From positions 5,270,001 through 5,334,000 of the forward strand of contig NZ_CP076103.1 of the NCBI RefSeq assembly GCF_018732085.1: DNA of 64,000 bases. Reading direction: 5' to 3'. Below are positions 1 to 7,632 of this stretch, piece by piece. A program made the translations under genes and the position numbers. Every line of letters starts with the position of its first letter. Within the stretch, counting starts at the first letter, position 1. The notes under the pieces were generated by a model that searched no databases, was not told the origin of the DNA, and saw only the letters and a program-made list of their open reading frames with translations. This DNA is from Lysobacter capsici. Its GTDB lineage: Bacteria > Pseudomonadota > Gammaproteobacteria > Xanthomonadales > Xanthomonadaceae.

Positions 1-429
1 GAAGGCGATGGTGACCAGGTCGAAGCTCGCATCCGGGAACGGCAGCGACTCGGCATTGAGCTGCACGTATTCGAAGCCCGACACGCGACCGCGATCGGTC
101 ATGCGGTCGCGGCCGACCCGCAGCATGTCCTGGTTGATGTCGCCCAGCACGATCACGCCGCGGTCGCCGACCCGGTCGCGCAGCAGCGCGGCGATGTCGC
201 CGGTGCCGCCGGCCAGATCGAGCACGCGGTCGCCGCGGCGAACCTGCGCGGTGGCGGTGAAATAGCGCTTCCAGACCCGATGGATGCCCAGGCTCATCAG
301 GTCGTTCATCAGGTCGTAGTTGCTGGCGACCGAGGAAAACACTTCGCCGACCAGCTTGCGCTTTTGCTCGCGCGGAACGTCGCGGAAGCCGAAGTGGGTG
401 GTGTCGGGTTTGGGGACGGATTCGCTCAT
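1..429 (-). CDS. ubiE: UbiE, ubiquinone/menaquinone C-methyltransferase (N-terminal part)
   Basis: This is the first 143 residues of a class I SAM-dependent methyltransferase; the remainder lies beyond base 1. The protein starts MSESVPKPDTTHFGF and carries the UbiE hallmark stretch REQKRKLVGEVFSSVA with YDLMNDLMS (about residues 20-45). The SAM-binding loop VLDLAGGTGD follows at about 69-78, with acidic residues of the next strand in GDINQDML. The family methylates the ring carbon of ubiquinone (and menaquinone) precursors at the inner membrane. The start ATG is at 427-429. E. coli UbiE has about 251 residues, so a little over half is visible. No operon partner is visible in the window: the neighbour upstream is on the other strand. 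Identification is by family motifs and is firm. Confidence 0.93.
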   Translation of the reverse strand, partial: MSESVPKPDTTHFGFRDVPREQKRKLVGEVFSSVASNYDLMNDLMSLGIHRVWKRYFTATAQVRRGDRVLDLAGGTGDIAALLRDRVGDRGVIVLGDINQDMLRVGRDRMTDRGRVSGFEYVQLNAESLPFPDASFDLVTIAF

Positions 430-501
430 GGGCCGATTATCGCACGCGCGGCGCAAGCGGCGGGTGAGGCCGTTTGCCGCGTAGATGGCCGCCTCCGGGG
501 C

Positions 502-592
502 CTTTTGTGGGAGGGGCTTGAGCCCCGACGCTTTTCGTTCAGATCGTCGCGCCGGACCGGAAAGCGTCGGGGCTCAAGCCCCTCCCACAAAG
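502..592. repeat. Family A intergenic palindromic repeat, inverted pair
   Basis: Two copies of a short unit beginning TTTGTGGGAGGGGCTTGAG and ending CCCCGACGCTTT face each other around a roughly 25-base centre. Together they can fold into one long hairpin. The same unit recurs at 7502-7590, 11720-11748, 11807-11903 and 47326-47440. It lies between ubiE and the divergent acetyltransferase gene. It resembles REP/BIME-type elements, which are often spread by REP-associated transposases; that link is inferred. Confidence 0.85.
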
Positions 593-630
593 ACCTCCAG
601 CGGCATCGGTCCTGGAAGAGTTTTGGCATC

Positions 631-1131
631 ATGCCCGCCATGACCGCGAACCTGACCTGGCAGAGCAAGCCCTACGCCGAACTGAGCCTGGACGAGCTGT
701 ACGAGCTGCTGCGCCTGCGCGCGGAAGTGTTCGTGATCGAACAGAACTGCGTCTACCTCAACCCCGACGGCAAGGACCGCCATCCGCAGGCCCTGCATCT
801 GTTCGGCCGCGATGCCGACGGCACCCTCGCCGCCTACCTGCGCATCCTGCCGCCGGGGCTGAGTTTTCCCCAGGTCAGTTTCGGCCGCGTGCTGACCGCC
901 GCCAGCCACCGCGGACGCGGTGTCGGCGGGCCGATGCTGGAAGCGGCGCTGCGCGAGATCGAGCGGGTCTGGCCGGGCGCGGATATCCAGATCGGCGCGC
1001 AGGCGCATCTGCTGGGGTATTACGGGCGTTATGGATTTGAACCGTCGTCGCAGCCGTATGACGAAGACGGCATTCCACACGTGGACTTGTTGCGACGCGG
1101 GCGAGGTGTGGCGCCGGTTCAACCGGAATGA
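631..1131 (+). CDS. ElaA-type GNAT N-acetyltransferase
   Basis: A protein of about 166 residues with the ElaA-like GNAT layout. An N-terminal segment LYELLRLRAEVFVIEQNCVY, typical of ElaA proteins, is followed by the acetyl-CoA binding region with GRVLTA and RGRGVGGPMLEAAL (about residues 88-110). The C-terminal part contains AQAHLLGYYGRYGF, ending in a conserved G-F-x-P/x-S type tail. Substrate is unknown for this family. The ATG at 631 was chosen, with a second ATG at 640 as alternative; the reading frame is open further upstream but that stretch runs through the repeat pair and is unlikely to be coding. The gene stands alone, divergent from ubiE. Confidence 0.88.
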   Translation: MPAMTANLTWQSKPYAELSLDELYELLRLRAEVFVIEQNCVYLNPDGKDRHPQALHLFGRDADGTLAAYLRILPPGLSFPQVSFGRVLTAASHRGRGVGGPMLEAALREIERVWPGADIQIGAQAHLLGYYGRYGFEPSSQPYDEDGIPHVDLLRRGRGVAPVQPE

Positions 1132-1149
1132 CGGCTTGAGAGAGCGTCA

Positions 1150-2061
1150 TTATCCGCCCGGCCGCGGCACCGATGCAGATGACGGCGAAGGCGACCGCGG
1201 CTGCGACAACGCCCGCAGCAACACCACCGCGCCCATCAGCAACAACACATCCTTGAGCAGGAACTGCCCGGTCCCGCCCACGAACGGAAAGCCGTAATCC
1301 GGCTGCCAGCCCGGCGTGGTGAACACGAACGTATTGGTCAGCACATAAGTGACGATCGCCGCCCACAGACCCCAGCGCGCGACCCGCGGCCGCCACGGCC
1401 ACAGCGCGATCAAGGCCGCGGTCATCAACTCGACCACGCCGATGAAATTCGAAGCGCCCTGCTCGCCCAACAGCGGATACAACCAGTTGAACAGCGCACT
1501 GGGCCGCATCAATCCGGCCACGCCCCGCGCTTCGATCGCGGTGAACTTCATCAGCCCGATCCATACCAGCACCAGCAGTTGCCCGACCCACAATGCATAC
1601 AGCGCGCGACGCTGACCGGTCGCGCAACCGCGTTGATCAGCGAACACACCCAGCGCCAGACCGGCGATGCCCAGGTGCTTGAGCACGGTCTGGCCGCTGC
1701 CGATCACCGGAAAGCCGGCGTACGGCGGCTCATGGACCCACGCGGCCGGCGTAAGCAGCAACAACAGGCCGGCGCCCCACCACGCCATCGCCGCCATCGC
1801 CGCGCCCTTGCGCCAGGCTCCGGCCGGCGCGAGCAGCAACGACGCACCGATCGCGCACTGGATCGCGCCGAGGCTCGCGCTGATCCATTCCGCGCGGCTC
1901 GTCCACGCCGCCGCGCCGATCGCGTTCAACGCCTTGCCCAGCGCCGCGGCTTCGAACGGGAAAAACCGCATCAGGCCGAACCACAGCGTCAACAGCCCCA
2001 GCAAACGGGCCGAGACGTTCCACCACCGCGTCAGCGACGCGGTTTCCATCGAGCGATGCAT
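1150..2061 (-). CDS. DUF417-family membrane protein with duplicated domain
   Basis: A polytopic inner-membrane protein of 303 residues. The C-terminal half (about 150-290) shows the DUF417 (YkgB/RclC-like) features: VWIGLMKFTAIEARG, then NWLYPLLGEQGASNFIGVVE, VFTTPGWQP and GGTGQFLLKDVLLL. The N-terminal half (about 15-140) repeats the same plan: TLWFGLMRFFPFEAAAL, a segment ending in GAIQCAIG, and GSGQTVLKHLGIAG. The protein therefore looks like a tandem duplication of a domain that usually occurs singly. E. coli RclC is linked to reactive chlorine stress; its function is not established here. The start may be ATG at 2061 or ATG at 2049. It is separated from neighbours and probably monocistronic. 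Confidence 0.85.
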   Translation of the reverse strand: MHRSMETASLTRWWNVSARLLGLLTLWFGLMRFFPFEAAALGKALNAIGAAAWTSRAEWISASLGAIQCAIGASLLLAPAGAWRKGAAMAAMAWWGAGLLLLLTPAAWVHEPPYAGFPVIGSGQTVLKHLGIAGLALGVFADQRGCATGQRRALYALWVGQLLVLVWIGLMKFTAIEARGVAGLMRPSALFNWLYPLLGEQGASNFIGVVELMTAALIALWPWRPRVARWGLWAAIVTYVLTNTFVFTTPGWQPDYGFPFVGGTGQFLLKDVLLLMGAVVLLRALSQPRSPSPSSASVPRPGG

Positions 2062-2224
2062 GAAGACTCCATTGATAGCGATGCGCAGCAGTGCGCGCCT
2101 CCATCAAGAGGCCGCGGGCGTGCAAAAGGATTCGCGCCGGCCTCGCTCGCCGGATCGGCGCAGATCGCACTCGACCCGGCGCCGCACTCGCGCCAGACTG
2201 GCGGCCATCGCTCAGGAGTCCCAC

Positions 2225-2680
2225 ATGATCGCCACCCCCGACTACCGCGCCCTGCTCGCCACTGCCGTCGCCGAAGCCCGCCAGGGCCTGGCCGAGGGCG
2301 GCATTCCGATCGGCGCGGCGCTGTTCCACGACGACGGCCGCCTGCTCGGCTGCGGCCATAACCGCCGCATCCAGGAGAACGATCCGTCGGTCCACGGCGA
2401 AACCGATGCCTTCCGCAAGGCTGGCCGCCAGCGCCGTTACCGCGACACGATCATGGTCACCACGCTCGCGCCGTGCTGGTACTGCAGCGGCCTGGTGCGC
2501 CAGTTCAACATCGGCACGGTGGTGGTCGGCGAATCGGTCAACTTCAGCGGCGGCGTGGACTGGCTGCGCGAGGCCGGGGTCAAGGTGATCGACCTGGCCG
2601 ACCAGGAATGCATCGAGATGCTCGGCGGCTACATCGCGGCCAATCCGGATGTGTGGAATGAGGATATCGGCGAGGATTGA
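2225..2680 (+). CDS. Cytosine deaminase-like nucleoside deaminase
   Basis: A 151-residue cytidine/deoxycytidylate-deaminase fold protein. The zinc-site motifs are present: VHGETDAF (H and the catalytic E, about residues 58-65) and TLAPCWYCSG (the PCxxC pair, about 80-89). The sequence and the tail MLGGYIAANPDVWNEDIGED resemble yeast Fcy1-type cytosine deaminases more than TadA, because the tRNA-binding C-terminal helix of TadA is not apparent. The expected reaction is hydrolytic deamination of cytosine to uracil in pyrimidine salvage; the exact substrate is inferred. A Shine-Dalgarno TCAGGAGT lies just before the ATG at 2225. The gene is flanked by a short ATTCCCG repeat on its 3' side. Confidence 0.88.
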   Translation: MIATPDYRALLATAVAEARQGLAEGGIPIGAALFHDDGRLLGCGHNRRIQENDPSVHGETDAFRKAGRQRRYRDTIMVTTLAPCWYCSGLVRQFNIGTVVVGESVNFSGGVDWLREAGVKVIDLADQECIEMLGGYIAANPDVWNEDIGED

Positions 2681-2696
2681 GGTCGGGACTAGGGTC

Positions 2697-2731
2697 TGGA
2701 TTCCCGATTCCCGATTCCCGATTCGGGAAAA
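2697..2731. repeat. Short direct repeats of ATTCCCG (family D)
   Basis: Three to four heptameric ATTCCCG units in tandem lie between the deaminase and the next acetyltransferase. Similar tracts occur at 6768-6860 and, much longer, at 44577-44690. The tract is noncoding. Confidence 0.8.
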
Positions 2732-2770
2732 GTCTGTTTCCACCGGTTTTCGTGCGCAAGCGTGCTGGCG

Positions 2771-3256
2771 ATGTCCGACTCAGGCAGGGTGCCCTCAGAC
2801 TCCGCGGTGCTGATCCGGCCCTACGTGCTGGACGACTGGCCGCGCCTGTGCGAAATCCACGACCGCGCGCGCCTGGACGAATTGAAACTCAGCGCCAATC
2901 CGGCCGCGTTCCGCAGCCTGGCGCGCACCGCGCACAGCGAAGGTTTGTTCGAGGGCCGGCTCGATGTCGGCCTGCTCGACGGCGTCGTGCAAGGTTTCGT
3001 CGCGTATCAGCGGCATACGCTGAACTGGTTGTACGTCCACCCCGAGGCCTATCGCCGCGGGGTCGGACGCAGCCTGCTGCGGCACGCGCTGGCCGATTGC
3101 GGGCCGGTGGTCGGCACCCAGGCGCTGGACGGCAACGAACCGGCGCTGCGGCTGTATCGCTCCGAGGGTTTCGTCGAAATCGAACGCCGCAACGGCCGCC
3201 TCGCCGGCAGCGACGAGTATCCCGCGGTCGGCGTGATCCTGCGGCGCTGGCGCTGA
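2771..3256 (+). CDS. GNAT-family N-acetyltransferase
   Basis: A protein of about 161 residues with a GNAT fold. It opens with VLIRPYVLDDWPRLCEIHD (beta-1 and alpha-1). The core strand LNWLYVHPEAYRRGVGRSLL holds the acetyl-CoA pyrophosphate-binding R-R-G-V-G-R motif (about residues 90-108). NEPALRLYRSEGFVEIER forms the usual C-terminal half with the L-Y-x-x-x-G-F signature. The acceptor substrate cannot be read from the sequence. The ATG at 2771 is preferred over the GTG at 2762. It is a single gene between a repeat tract and the convergent DUF2269 gene. Confidence 0.87.
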   Translation: MSDSGRVPSDSAVLIRPYVLDDWPRLCEIHDRARLDELKLSANPAAFRSLARTAHSEGLFEGRLDVGLLDGVVQGFVAYQRHTLNWLYVHPEAYRRGVGRSLLRHALADCGPVVGTQALDGNEPALRLYRSEGFVEIERRNGRLAGSDEYPAVGVILRRWR

Positions 3257-3293
3257 GCTCACCGCTCATACAGGCGCGCTCAGACCAGCGCGC

Positions 3294-3758
3294 TCAGACC
3301 GGCTTGAGCACCATCAGCCAGAAGATCGCCATCACGCTGAGGAACGCCGGCCAGCCGAGCCAGAACCACCAGCGCATCGTGCGGTAATACGCCGGCGACA
3401 ACGCTTCGCCCGCGGCCGCGGCTTCGCTCGCCAACCGCTTCGCGCGCGCCTGCAGCCACAGCACCGGCAACCAGCACGCGCCGACCACGAAGAACAGCAC
3501 CAGCGCGGTCTTCAGCCAGAACACCGACGGCGGCATCCCTAAGTGCAGCATCAGCCACACGCCGGTGGCGAACTGCACGATCACCGCCGGCGCGGTGAAA
3601 CAGGCGTCGGCGATCACCACCGTGCGCGCGGTCTCGGCGATCACCTTCGCATCGCCGCGCTTGTGCGCGATCCAGAAGAAGAACGCGATGCCCAGGCCAG
3701 TGCCGAACAGCAAGGTCGACGACAGGATGTGTATCCACTTCACCCACAGATAGAGCAT
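3294..3758 (-). CDS. DUF2269-family inner-membrane protein
   Basis: A 154-residue integral membrane protein with four predicted membrane segments. The N-terminal KWIHILSSTLLFGTGLG is the characteristic DUF2269 opening. Further helices run about 45-70 (ADACFTAPAVIVQFATGVWL), 80-103 (FWLKTALVLFFVVGACWLPV) and 130-152. Biochemical function is not established for the family. The start lies 4 bp after the stop of the upstream SDR/DoxX gene, so the two are almost certainly one operon. This pair is often seen together in proteobacteria, suggesting a shared membrane task. Confidence 0.87.
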   Translation of the reverse strand: MLYLWVKWIHILSSTLLFGTGLGIAFFFWIAHKRGDAKVIAETARTVVIADACFTAPAVIVQFATGVWLMLHLGMPPSVFWLKTALVLFFVVGACWLPVLWLQARAKRLASEAAAAGEALSPAYYRTMRWWFWLGWPAFLSVMAIFWLMVLKPV

Positions 3759-3762
3759 CGGT

Positions 3763-5079
3763 TCATCTCCTGTCCGCCAGCACCCAGGCCACCGCGAGCG
3801 CCGGCAGCACCACCAGATTCTTGGCCAGCCCGCCCAGCGGGTCGAGCCACTGCATCGGCAGCAAGGCGCCGAACACCACGGTGTAGGCCAGCACGCTGAT
3901 GCCCATCAGGCCGAGCATCCAGCGCGGCCGCCAGCCGATCAACAGGCCCGCGGCGAGCACGGCATCGAGCGCCGCGGTCGCGCGCGCCAGCAATACCGGT
4001 TGCAACGCCTGCATCGGCGAACCGGCGGTCATCGCCTCGATCGTCGCCGCGGGCGTGAGCCATCCAGCCAGCGCCGAGATCAACCACAACGCGACGATCG
4101 CCAGGCGCAAGGTCGGCGCGAGGAAATACAGCTGCGCCTGCCAACGGTCCTGGACCTGGCTCGGCGTGGCGGCGAGCACTTGCGGCAGATCGCGCGCGGC
4201 GTGGCCGAAGTCGGCTTGCACCCGCGCCGGCGCGTCCGCCGCGGTGATGTTGCCGCGCCGGAGCATGCGCCACATAGTCTGCCCGACCGGACCGCGGCCG
4301 AGGCGTTCGCTGATCGCGACCTGCAGCGACACCAGCGATTGTGGGAAATCGATCGCACGGGTGCCGTCGATGCGCAGCCAGCGCCGCCAATGGGTTTGGT
4401 ACTCGCGCAGGGACATCGTGCGCGGACCGCCGATTTCGTAGATGCCGCACTGCGTGCCGGCCGCCGCGCGCGCGGCGATCTCGCCGAGGTCTTCGGCCGC
4501 GACCGGCTGCAGCGGCCAATGGCCGTCGCCGGGCAGCAACTGCCAGCCCGGAAACGCAGCCAGCGCGCGCAGCAGCGAGGTGCCGCCGTAGGAACCCGAA
4601 GCGGCGTAGACGATCGACGGCCGCAGCGCCACCGCGCTCAGCGGCAGCGCGAGCAGGGCTTCATCGAAACGGTGCTTGGAGGCGAGAAAGCCGCCGTCCT
4701 CGGCCTGTCCGAGCGCGGAGATCTGCACGAAGCGCGCGACGCCGAACTCGACGCAGGCCTGCGCCAGCGCGAGCGGGCCATCGACGTGGATGGCCTGGAA
4801 CGTCTGCGCGCCGGTCTCGCGCAGGATGCCGGCGACGTTGACCACCGCATCGACGCCGCGCAGGCTGTCGCGCCAGGCGTCGGGCGTGGTCATGCGGGCG
4901 AGGTCGGCGATGCGTTCGTCCTCGCGCGGGGCGCGGCCGCTGTCGCGCACGCCGCGCAGCACGCGCCAACCGTGGCGATGCAAGGCGGCGATCAGATAGC
5001 CGGCGAGAAACCCATTGGCGCCGATGACCAAGGCGGTGCGCGCGGTGTCGGTCCGTGGCACGGGTGCGGTGTCGTCCAT
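3763..5079 (-). CDS. SDR-family NAD(P)-binding protein fused to DoxX-like membrane domain
   Basis: A 438-residue two-domain protein. Residues about 15-290 form an extended/atypical short-chain dehydrogenase (NmrA/YbjT-like). It has the nucleotide-binding loop VIGANGFLAGYLIAAL, a NVAGIL strand, and SALGQAEDGGFLASKHRFDE where an S-x-x-K replaces the classical Y-x-x-x-K. Residues about 305-436 contain four hydrophobic helices of a DoxX-like domain, with RATAALDAVLAAGLLIGW and DPLGGLAKNLVVLPALAVAW. Substrate is unknown. The atypical active site suggests NAD(P)-linked sensing or epimerase-like chemistry rather than classical dehydrogenase activity (inference). It is followed after 4 bp by the DUF2269 gene. 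Confidence 0.87.
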   Translation of the reverse strand: MDDTAPVPRTDTARTALVIGANGFLAGYLIAALHRHGWRVLRGVRDSGRAPREDERIADLARMTTPDAWRDSLRGVDAVVNVAGILRETGAQTFQAIHVDGPLALAQACVEFGVARFVQISALGQAEDGGFLASKHRFDEALLALPLSAVALRPSIVYAASGSYGGTSLLRALAAFPGWQLLPGDGHWPLQPVAAEDLGEIAARAAAGTQCGIYEIGGPRTMSLREYQTHWRRWLRIDGTRAIDFPQSLVSLQVAISERLGRGPVGQTMWRMLRRGNITAADAPARVQADFGHAARDLPQVLAATPSQVQDRWQAQLYFLAPTLRLAIVALWLISALAGWLTPAATIEAMTAGSPMQALQPVLLARATAALDAVLAAGLLIGWRPRWMLGLMGISVLAYTVVFGALLPMQWLDPLGGLAKNLVVLPALAVAWVLADRR

Positions 5080-5169
5080 GGGGCGACACGGTAGCAGAGC
5101 GGGTGCGGATTTCGGACTGGTTGCGCGATAAATTCATGCGCGCATTCAACAGATCGTCGCGCCTGCGTT

Positions 5170-5343
5170 CCCTCTCCCGCTTGCGGCGACCGAAGGAAGC
5201 GCAGAGCTGAGAGGGTTAGGGTGAGGGTGCGAAGCGTGTGTTATTGCGCTGCCGCGTATCAGGCGACGCAGCTTGCGAATGCTCCCTCACCCCAACCCCT
5301 CTCAGCTCTGCACTTCCTTCGGTCGCCGCAAGCGGGAGAGGGG
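5170..5343. repeat. Long inverted-repeat element (family C, MITE-like)
   Basis: Two arms of nearly 60 bases face each other: 5170-5227 and 5284-5343. Arm one reads CCCTCTCCCGCTTGCGGCGA, continues through an ACCGAAGGAAG block and ends TAGGGTGAGGG. Arm two is its near-exact reverse complement. The centre is about 56 bases. Shorter relatives with the same ends (CCCTCACCC... and CCCTCTCCCGC) occur at 37923-38083, 56227-56380 and 62053-62090. The size and terminal inversions fit a non-autonomous mobile or REP-like element. It fills most of the space between the SDR gene and hslU. Confidence 0.85.
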
Positions 5344-5373
5344 CTTTGAAGCAGCGCGAATTGCAGGTGCGGA

Positions 5374-6747
5374 TTACAGGATGTAACGACTCAAATCCGG
5401 GTCCTGCACCAACTCGCCCAGATGTTCATCGACGTAGGCGCGATCGATCGTCACCGCCTGTCCGTCGCGATCGGGCGCCTCATAGCTCAAGGTATCGAGC
5501 AACCGCTCGAGCACCGTATGCAGACGACGCGCGCCGATATTTTCCTGACGTTCGTTGACCTGCGCGGCGATCTCGGCCAGACGATCCACCGCATCGGCCG
5601 TGAACTGCAGGTTCACGCCTTCGGTCTTGAGCAGTTCGACGTACTGGGTGGTCAGCGCGGCCTTGGGCTCGGTCAGGATGCGGACGAAATCGTCCTTGGT
5701 CAGCGCGGTCAGCTCGACCCGGATCGGGAAGCGGCCCTGCAACTCGGGGATCAGGTCGCTGGGCTTGGCCAGATGGAACGCGCCCGATGCGATGAACAGG
5801 ATGTGGTCGGTCTTGACCGCGCCGTACTTGGTGCTCACGGTCGAGCCTTCGACCAGCGGCAGCAGGTCGCGCTGCACGCCTTCGCGGCTGACATCGCCGC
5901 CGCTCATCCCCGATTCGCCGCGCTTGGCGACCTTGTCGATCTCGTCGATGAACACGATGCCGTGCTGCTCGCAGGCTTCGATCGCGGCCTGGCGGATGTC
6001 GTCTTCGTTGACCAGCTTGCCGGCCTCCTCCTCGATCAGCTGCGGACGCGCGGCCTTGATCGTGAGGTGCTTCTTCTGGCTCTTGCCGCCGGACACCTGC
6101 GAGAACATCTGCCGCAGCTGCTGGCCCATTTCCTCCATGCCGGGCGGCGCCATGATGTCGACGCCGACGTTGAGCGAGGTTTCGATCTCGATCTCGCGTT
6201 CGTCCAGCTCGCCGCTGCGCAATTGCTTGCGCAACTTGCTGCGGGTGTCGCTGTCGGGTGCGCTGTGATCGGCGGCCGGGGTTTCCGCGCCGAAGCCGAA
6301 ACCGCCGGGCACGCGCTTGGGCAGCAGCGCATCGAGGATGCGGTCCTCGGCGCGGTCTTCGGCCTGGGTGCGCACGCGGCTCTTGGCCTGCTCGCGATAC
6401 AGCTTGACCGCGGTGTCGGCCAGATCGCGCACGATCTGTTCGACGTCCTTGCCGACGTAGCCGACCTCGGTGAAGCGCGTGGCCTCGACCTTGACGAACG
6501 GCGCGTTGGCGAGCGTCGCCAGGCGGCGCGCGATCTCGGTCTTGCCGACGCCGGTCGGACCGATCATCAGGATGTTCTTGGGCATGACTTCGTTGCGCAG
6601 ATCGTCATCGAGCTGCATGCGCCGCCAACGGTTGCGCAGCGCGATCGCGACCGCGCGCTTGGCCGCGTGCTGGCCGACGATGTGGCGATCGAGTTCCTGC
6701 ACGATTTCGCGCGGGGTCATGGTGGCGTGGGTGTTGTCGGGTTTCAT
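5374..6747 (-). CDS. hslU: HslU, ATPase subunit of the HslVU protease
   Basis: A 457-residue AAA+ unfoldase that feeds substrates to HslV in the cytoplasm. MTPREIVQELDRHIVGQ starts at residue 10. The Walker A GPTGVGKT is at about 63-70, followed by the pore-loop-containing segment TEVGYVGKDVEQIVRDLAD. The intermediate (I) domain with LRKQLRSGELDEREIEIE lies near 190. The Walker B HGIVFIDEIDKVAKRG and the sensor region LPLVEGSTVSTKYG follow. The C-terminal tail ends DLSRYIL, the segment that docks into HslV. The ATG at 6747 gives an N-terminal extension MKPDNTHAT; an ATG at 6720 (MTPREIV) is an alternative. It lies about 110 bp downstream of hslV, with a repeat tract between them. Confidence 0.97.
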   Translation of the reverse strand: MKPDNTHATMTPREIVQELDRHIVGQHAAKRAVAIALRNRWRRMQLDDDLRNEVMPKNILMIGPTGVGKTEIARRLATLANAPFVKVEATRFTEVGYVGKDVEQIVRDLADTAVKLYREQAKSRVRTQAEDRAEDRILDALLPKRVPGGFGFGAETPAADHSAPDSDTRSKLRKQLRSGELDEREIEIETSLNVGVDIMAPPGMEEMGQQLRQMFSQVSGGKSQKKHLTIKAARPQLIEEEAGKLVNEDDIRQAAIEACEQHGIVFIDEIDKVAKRGESGMSGGDVSREGVQRDLLPLVEGSTVSTKYGAVKTDHILFIASGAFHLAKPSDLIPELQGRFPIRVELTALTKDDFVRILTEPKAALTTQYVELLKTEGVNLQFTADAVDRLAEIAAQVNERQENIGARRLHTVLERLLDTLSYEAPDRDGQAVTIDRAYVDEHLGELVQDPDLSRYIL

Positions 6748-6767
6748 GGCGTATTCGGGAATAAGGA

Positions 6768-6860
6768 ATAGGGAATCGGGAATGGTCAAAGCACGCGGTG
6801 AAACGAGGTCGGGGAGAAACGCTCTTGCGATTCCCTATTCCCGATTCTCCATTCCCGGCT
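6768..6860. repeat. Family D repeat tract between hslV and hslU
   Basis: Two clusters of the GGAATAGGGAATCGGGAAT / ATTCCCTATTCCCGATT type face each other and could pair as a hairpin in the hslV-hslU mRNA. The same heptamer family occurs at 2697-2731 and 44577-44690. It may act as an mRNA-stabilising or attenuating structure; this is inferred only. Confidence 0.75.
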
Positions 6861-7412
6861 TCAAAGCTCCTCAACCACCACATTGCGATTCGTATAGATG
6901 CACACGTCGCCCGCGATGCCGATCGACTCGGTGGCGATGGTGCGCGCGTCGAGCTGGGTGTGGGCCATCAGTGCGCGCGCGGCGGACAACGCGTACATGC
7001 CGCCCGAACCGATCGCGATGATGCCGTCTTCGGGCTCGATCACATCGCCCGTGCCGCTGATGATCAAGGAGGTTTCCCTGTCGGCCACCGCGAGCAGCGC
7101 TTCGAGTTTTCCAAGGCGGCGTTCGGTGCGCCAGTCCTTGGCCAGTTCGACCGCGGCGCGGGTCAGCTGGCCGTGTTTTTCCAGCTTGGCTTCGAACAAT
7201 TCGAACAAGGTGAACGCGTCGGCGGCGGCGCCGGCGAAACCGGCCAATACCTGGCCGTCGCGGCCCAGGCGACGCACCTTGCGCGCGTTCGACTTCATGA
7301 CGGTGTGACCGAGCGTCACCTGGCCGTCGCCGGCCACGGCGACGCGACCGTCGCGGCGTACCGAGACGATCGTGGTGGCGTGAAACACGTTGGGATTCTG
7401 ACTCGGGTCCAT
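6861..7412 (-). CDS. hslV: HslV, peptidase subunit of the HslVU protease
   Basis: A 183-residue N-terminal-threonine hydrolase of the proteasome beta-subunit type. The catalytic Thr corresponds to the first T in HATTIVSVRR, at residue 13. The first 12 residues (MDPSQNPNVFHA) must therefore be removed, unlike E. coli HslV, where only Met is cleaved. GDGQVTLGHTVMKSNARKVR, the GFAGAAADAFTLFELFE helix and AVELAKDWRTERRLGKLEA are all conserved. A strong Shine-Dalgarno CCGGAGGT precedes the ATG at 7412. It forms a dodecamer that pairs with HslU hexamers. It is upstream of hslU on the same strand. Confidence 0.97.
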   Translation of the reverse strand: MDPSQNPNVFHATTIVSVRRDGRVAVAGDGQVTLGHTVMKSNARKVRRLGRDGQVLAGFAGAAADAFTLFELFEAKLEKHGQLTRAAVELAKDWRTERRLGKLEALLAVADRETSLIISGTGDVIEPEDGIIAIGSGGMYALSAARALMAHTQLDARTIATESIGIAGDVCIYTNRNVVVEEL

Positions 7413-7501
7413 TGCGACCTCCGGGATACTGAATTCCTGGATGGGGGCGCGGGGCGGCGAGTCAAGTCCCCGGCCCTGGTGTTGCCTCGACGCAGCGATG
7501 C

Positions 7502-7590
7502 TTTTGTGGGAGGGGCTTCAGCCCCGACGCTCTTGGTTCAGTTCGCCGCGCCGGACCGAAGAGCGTCGGGGCTGAAGCCCCTCCCACAAG
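7502..7590. repeat. Family A palindromic repeat, inverted pair
   Basis: CTTTTGTGGGAGGGGCTTCA followed by GCCCCGACGCTC, then a short centre and the reverse complement ending CCCCTCCCACAAG. It occupies most of the 220-bp gap between xerC and hslV and could act as a hairpin between them. It has the same family and spacing as 502-592. Confidence 0.85.
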
Positions 7591-7632
7591 AGCAGCTCCC
7601 GCAAAAGCCCGCGCAGATTCAGTGCAGCGCGC

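Noticed and set aside
280..630. N-terminal extension of the ElaA-like acetyltransferase (open frame from 280)
   Set aside because: The extension runs through ubiE antisense sequence and a family A repeat pair, and the homologous part begins at 631/640.
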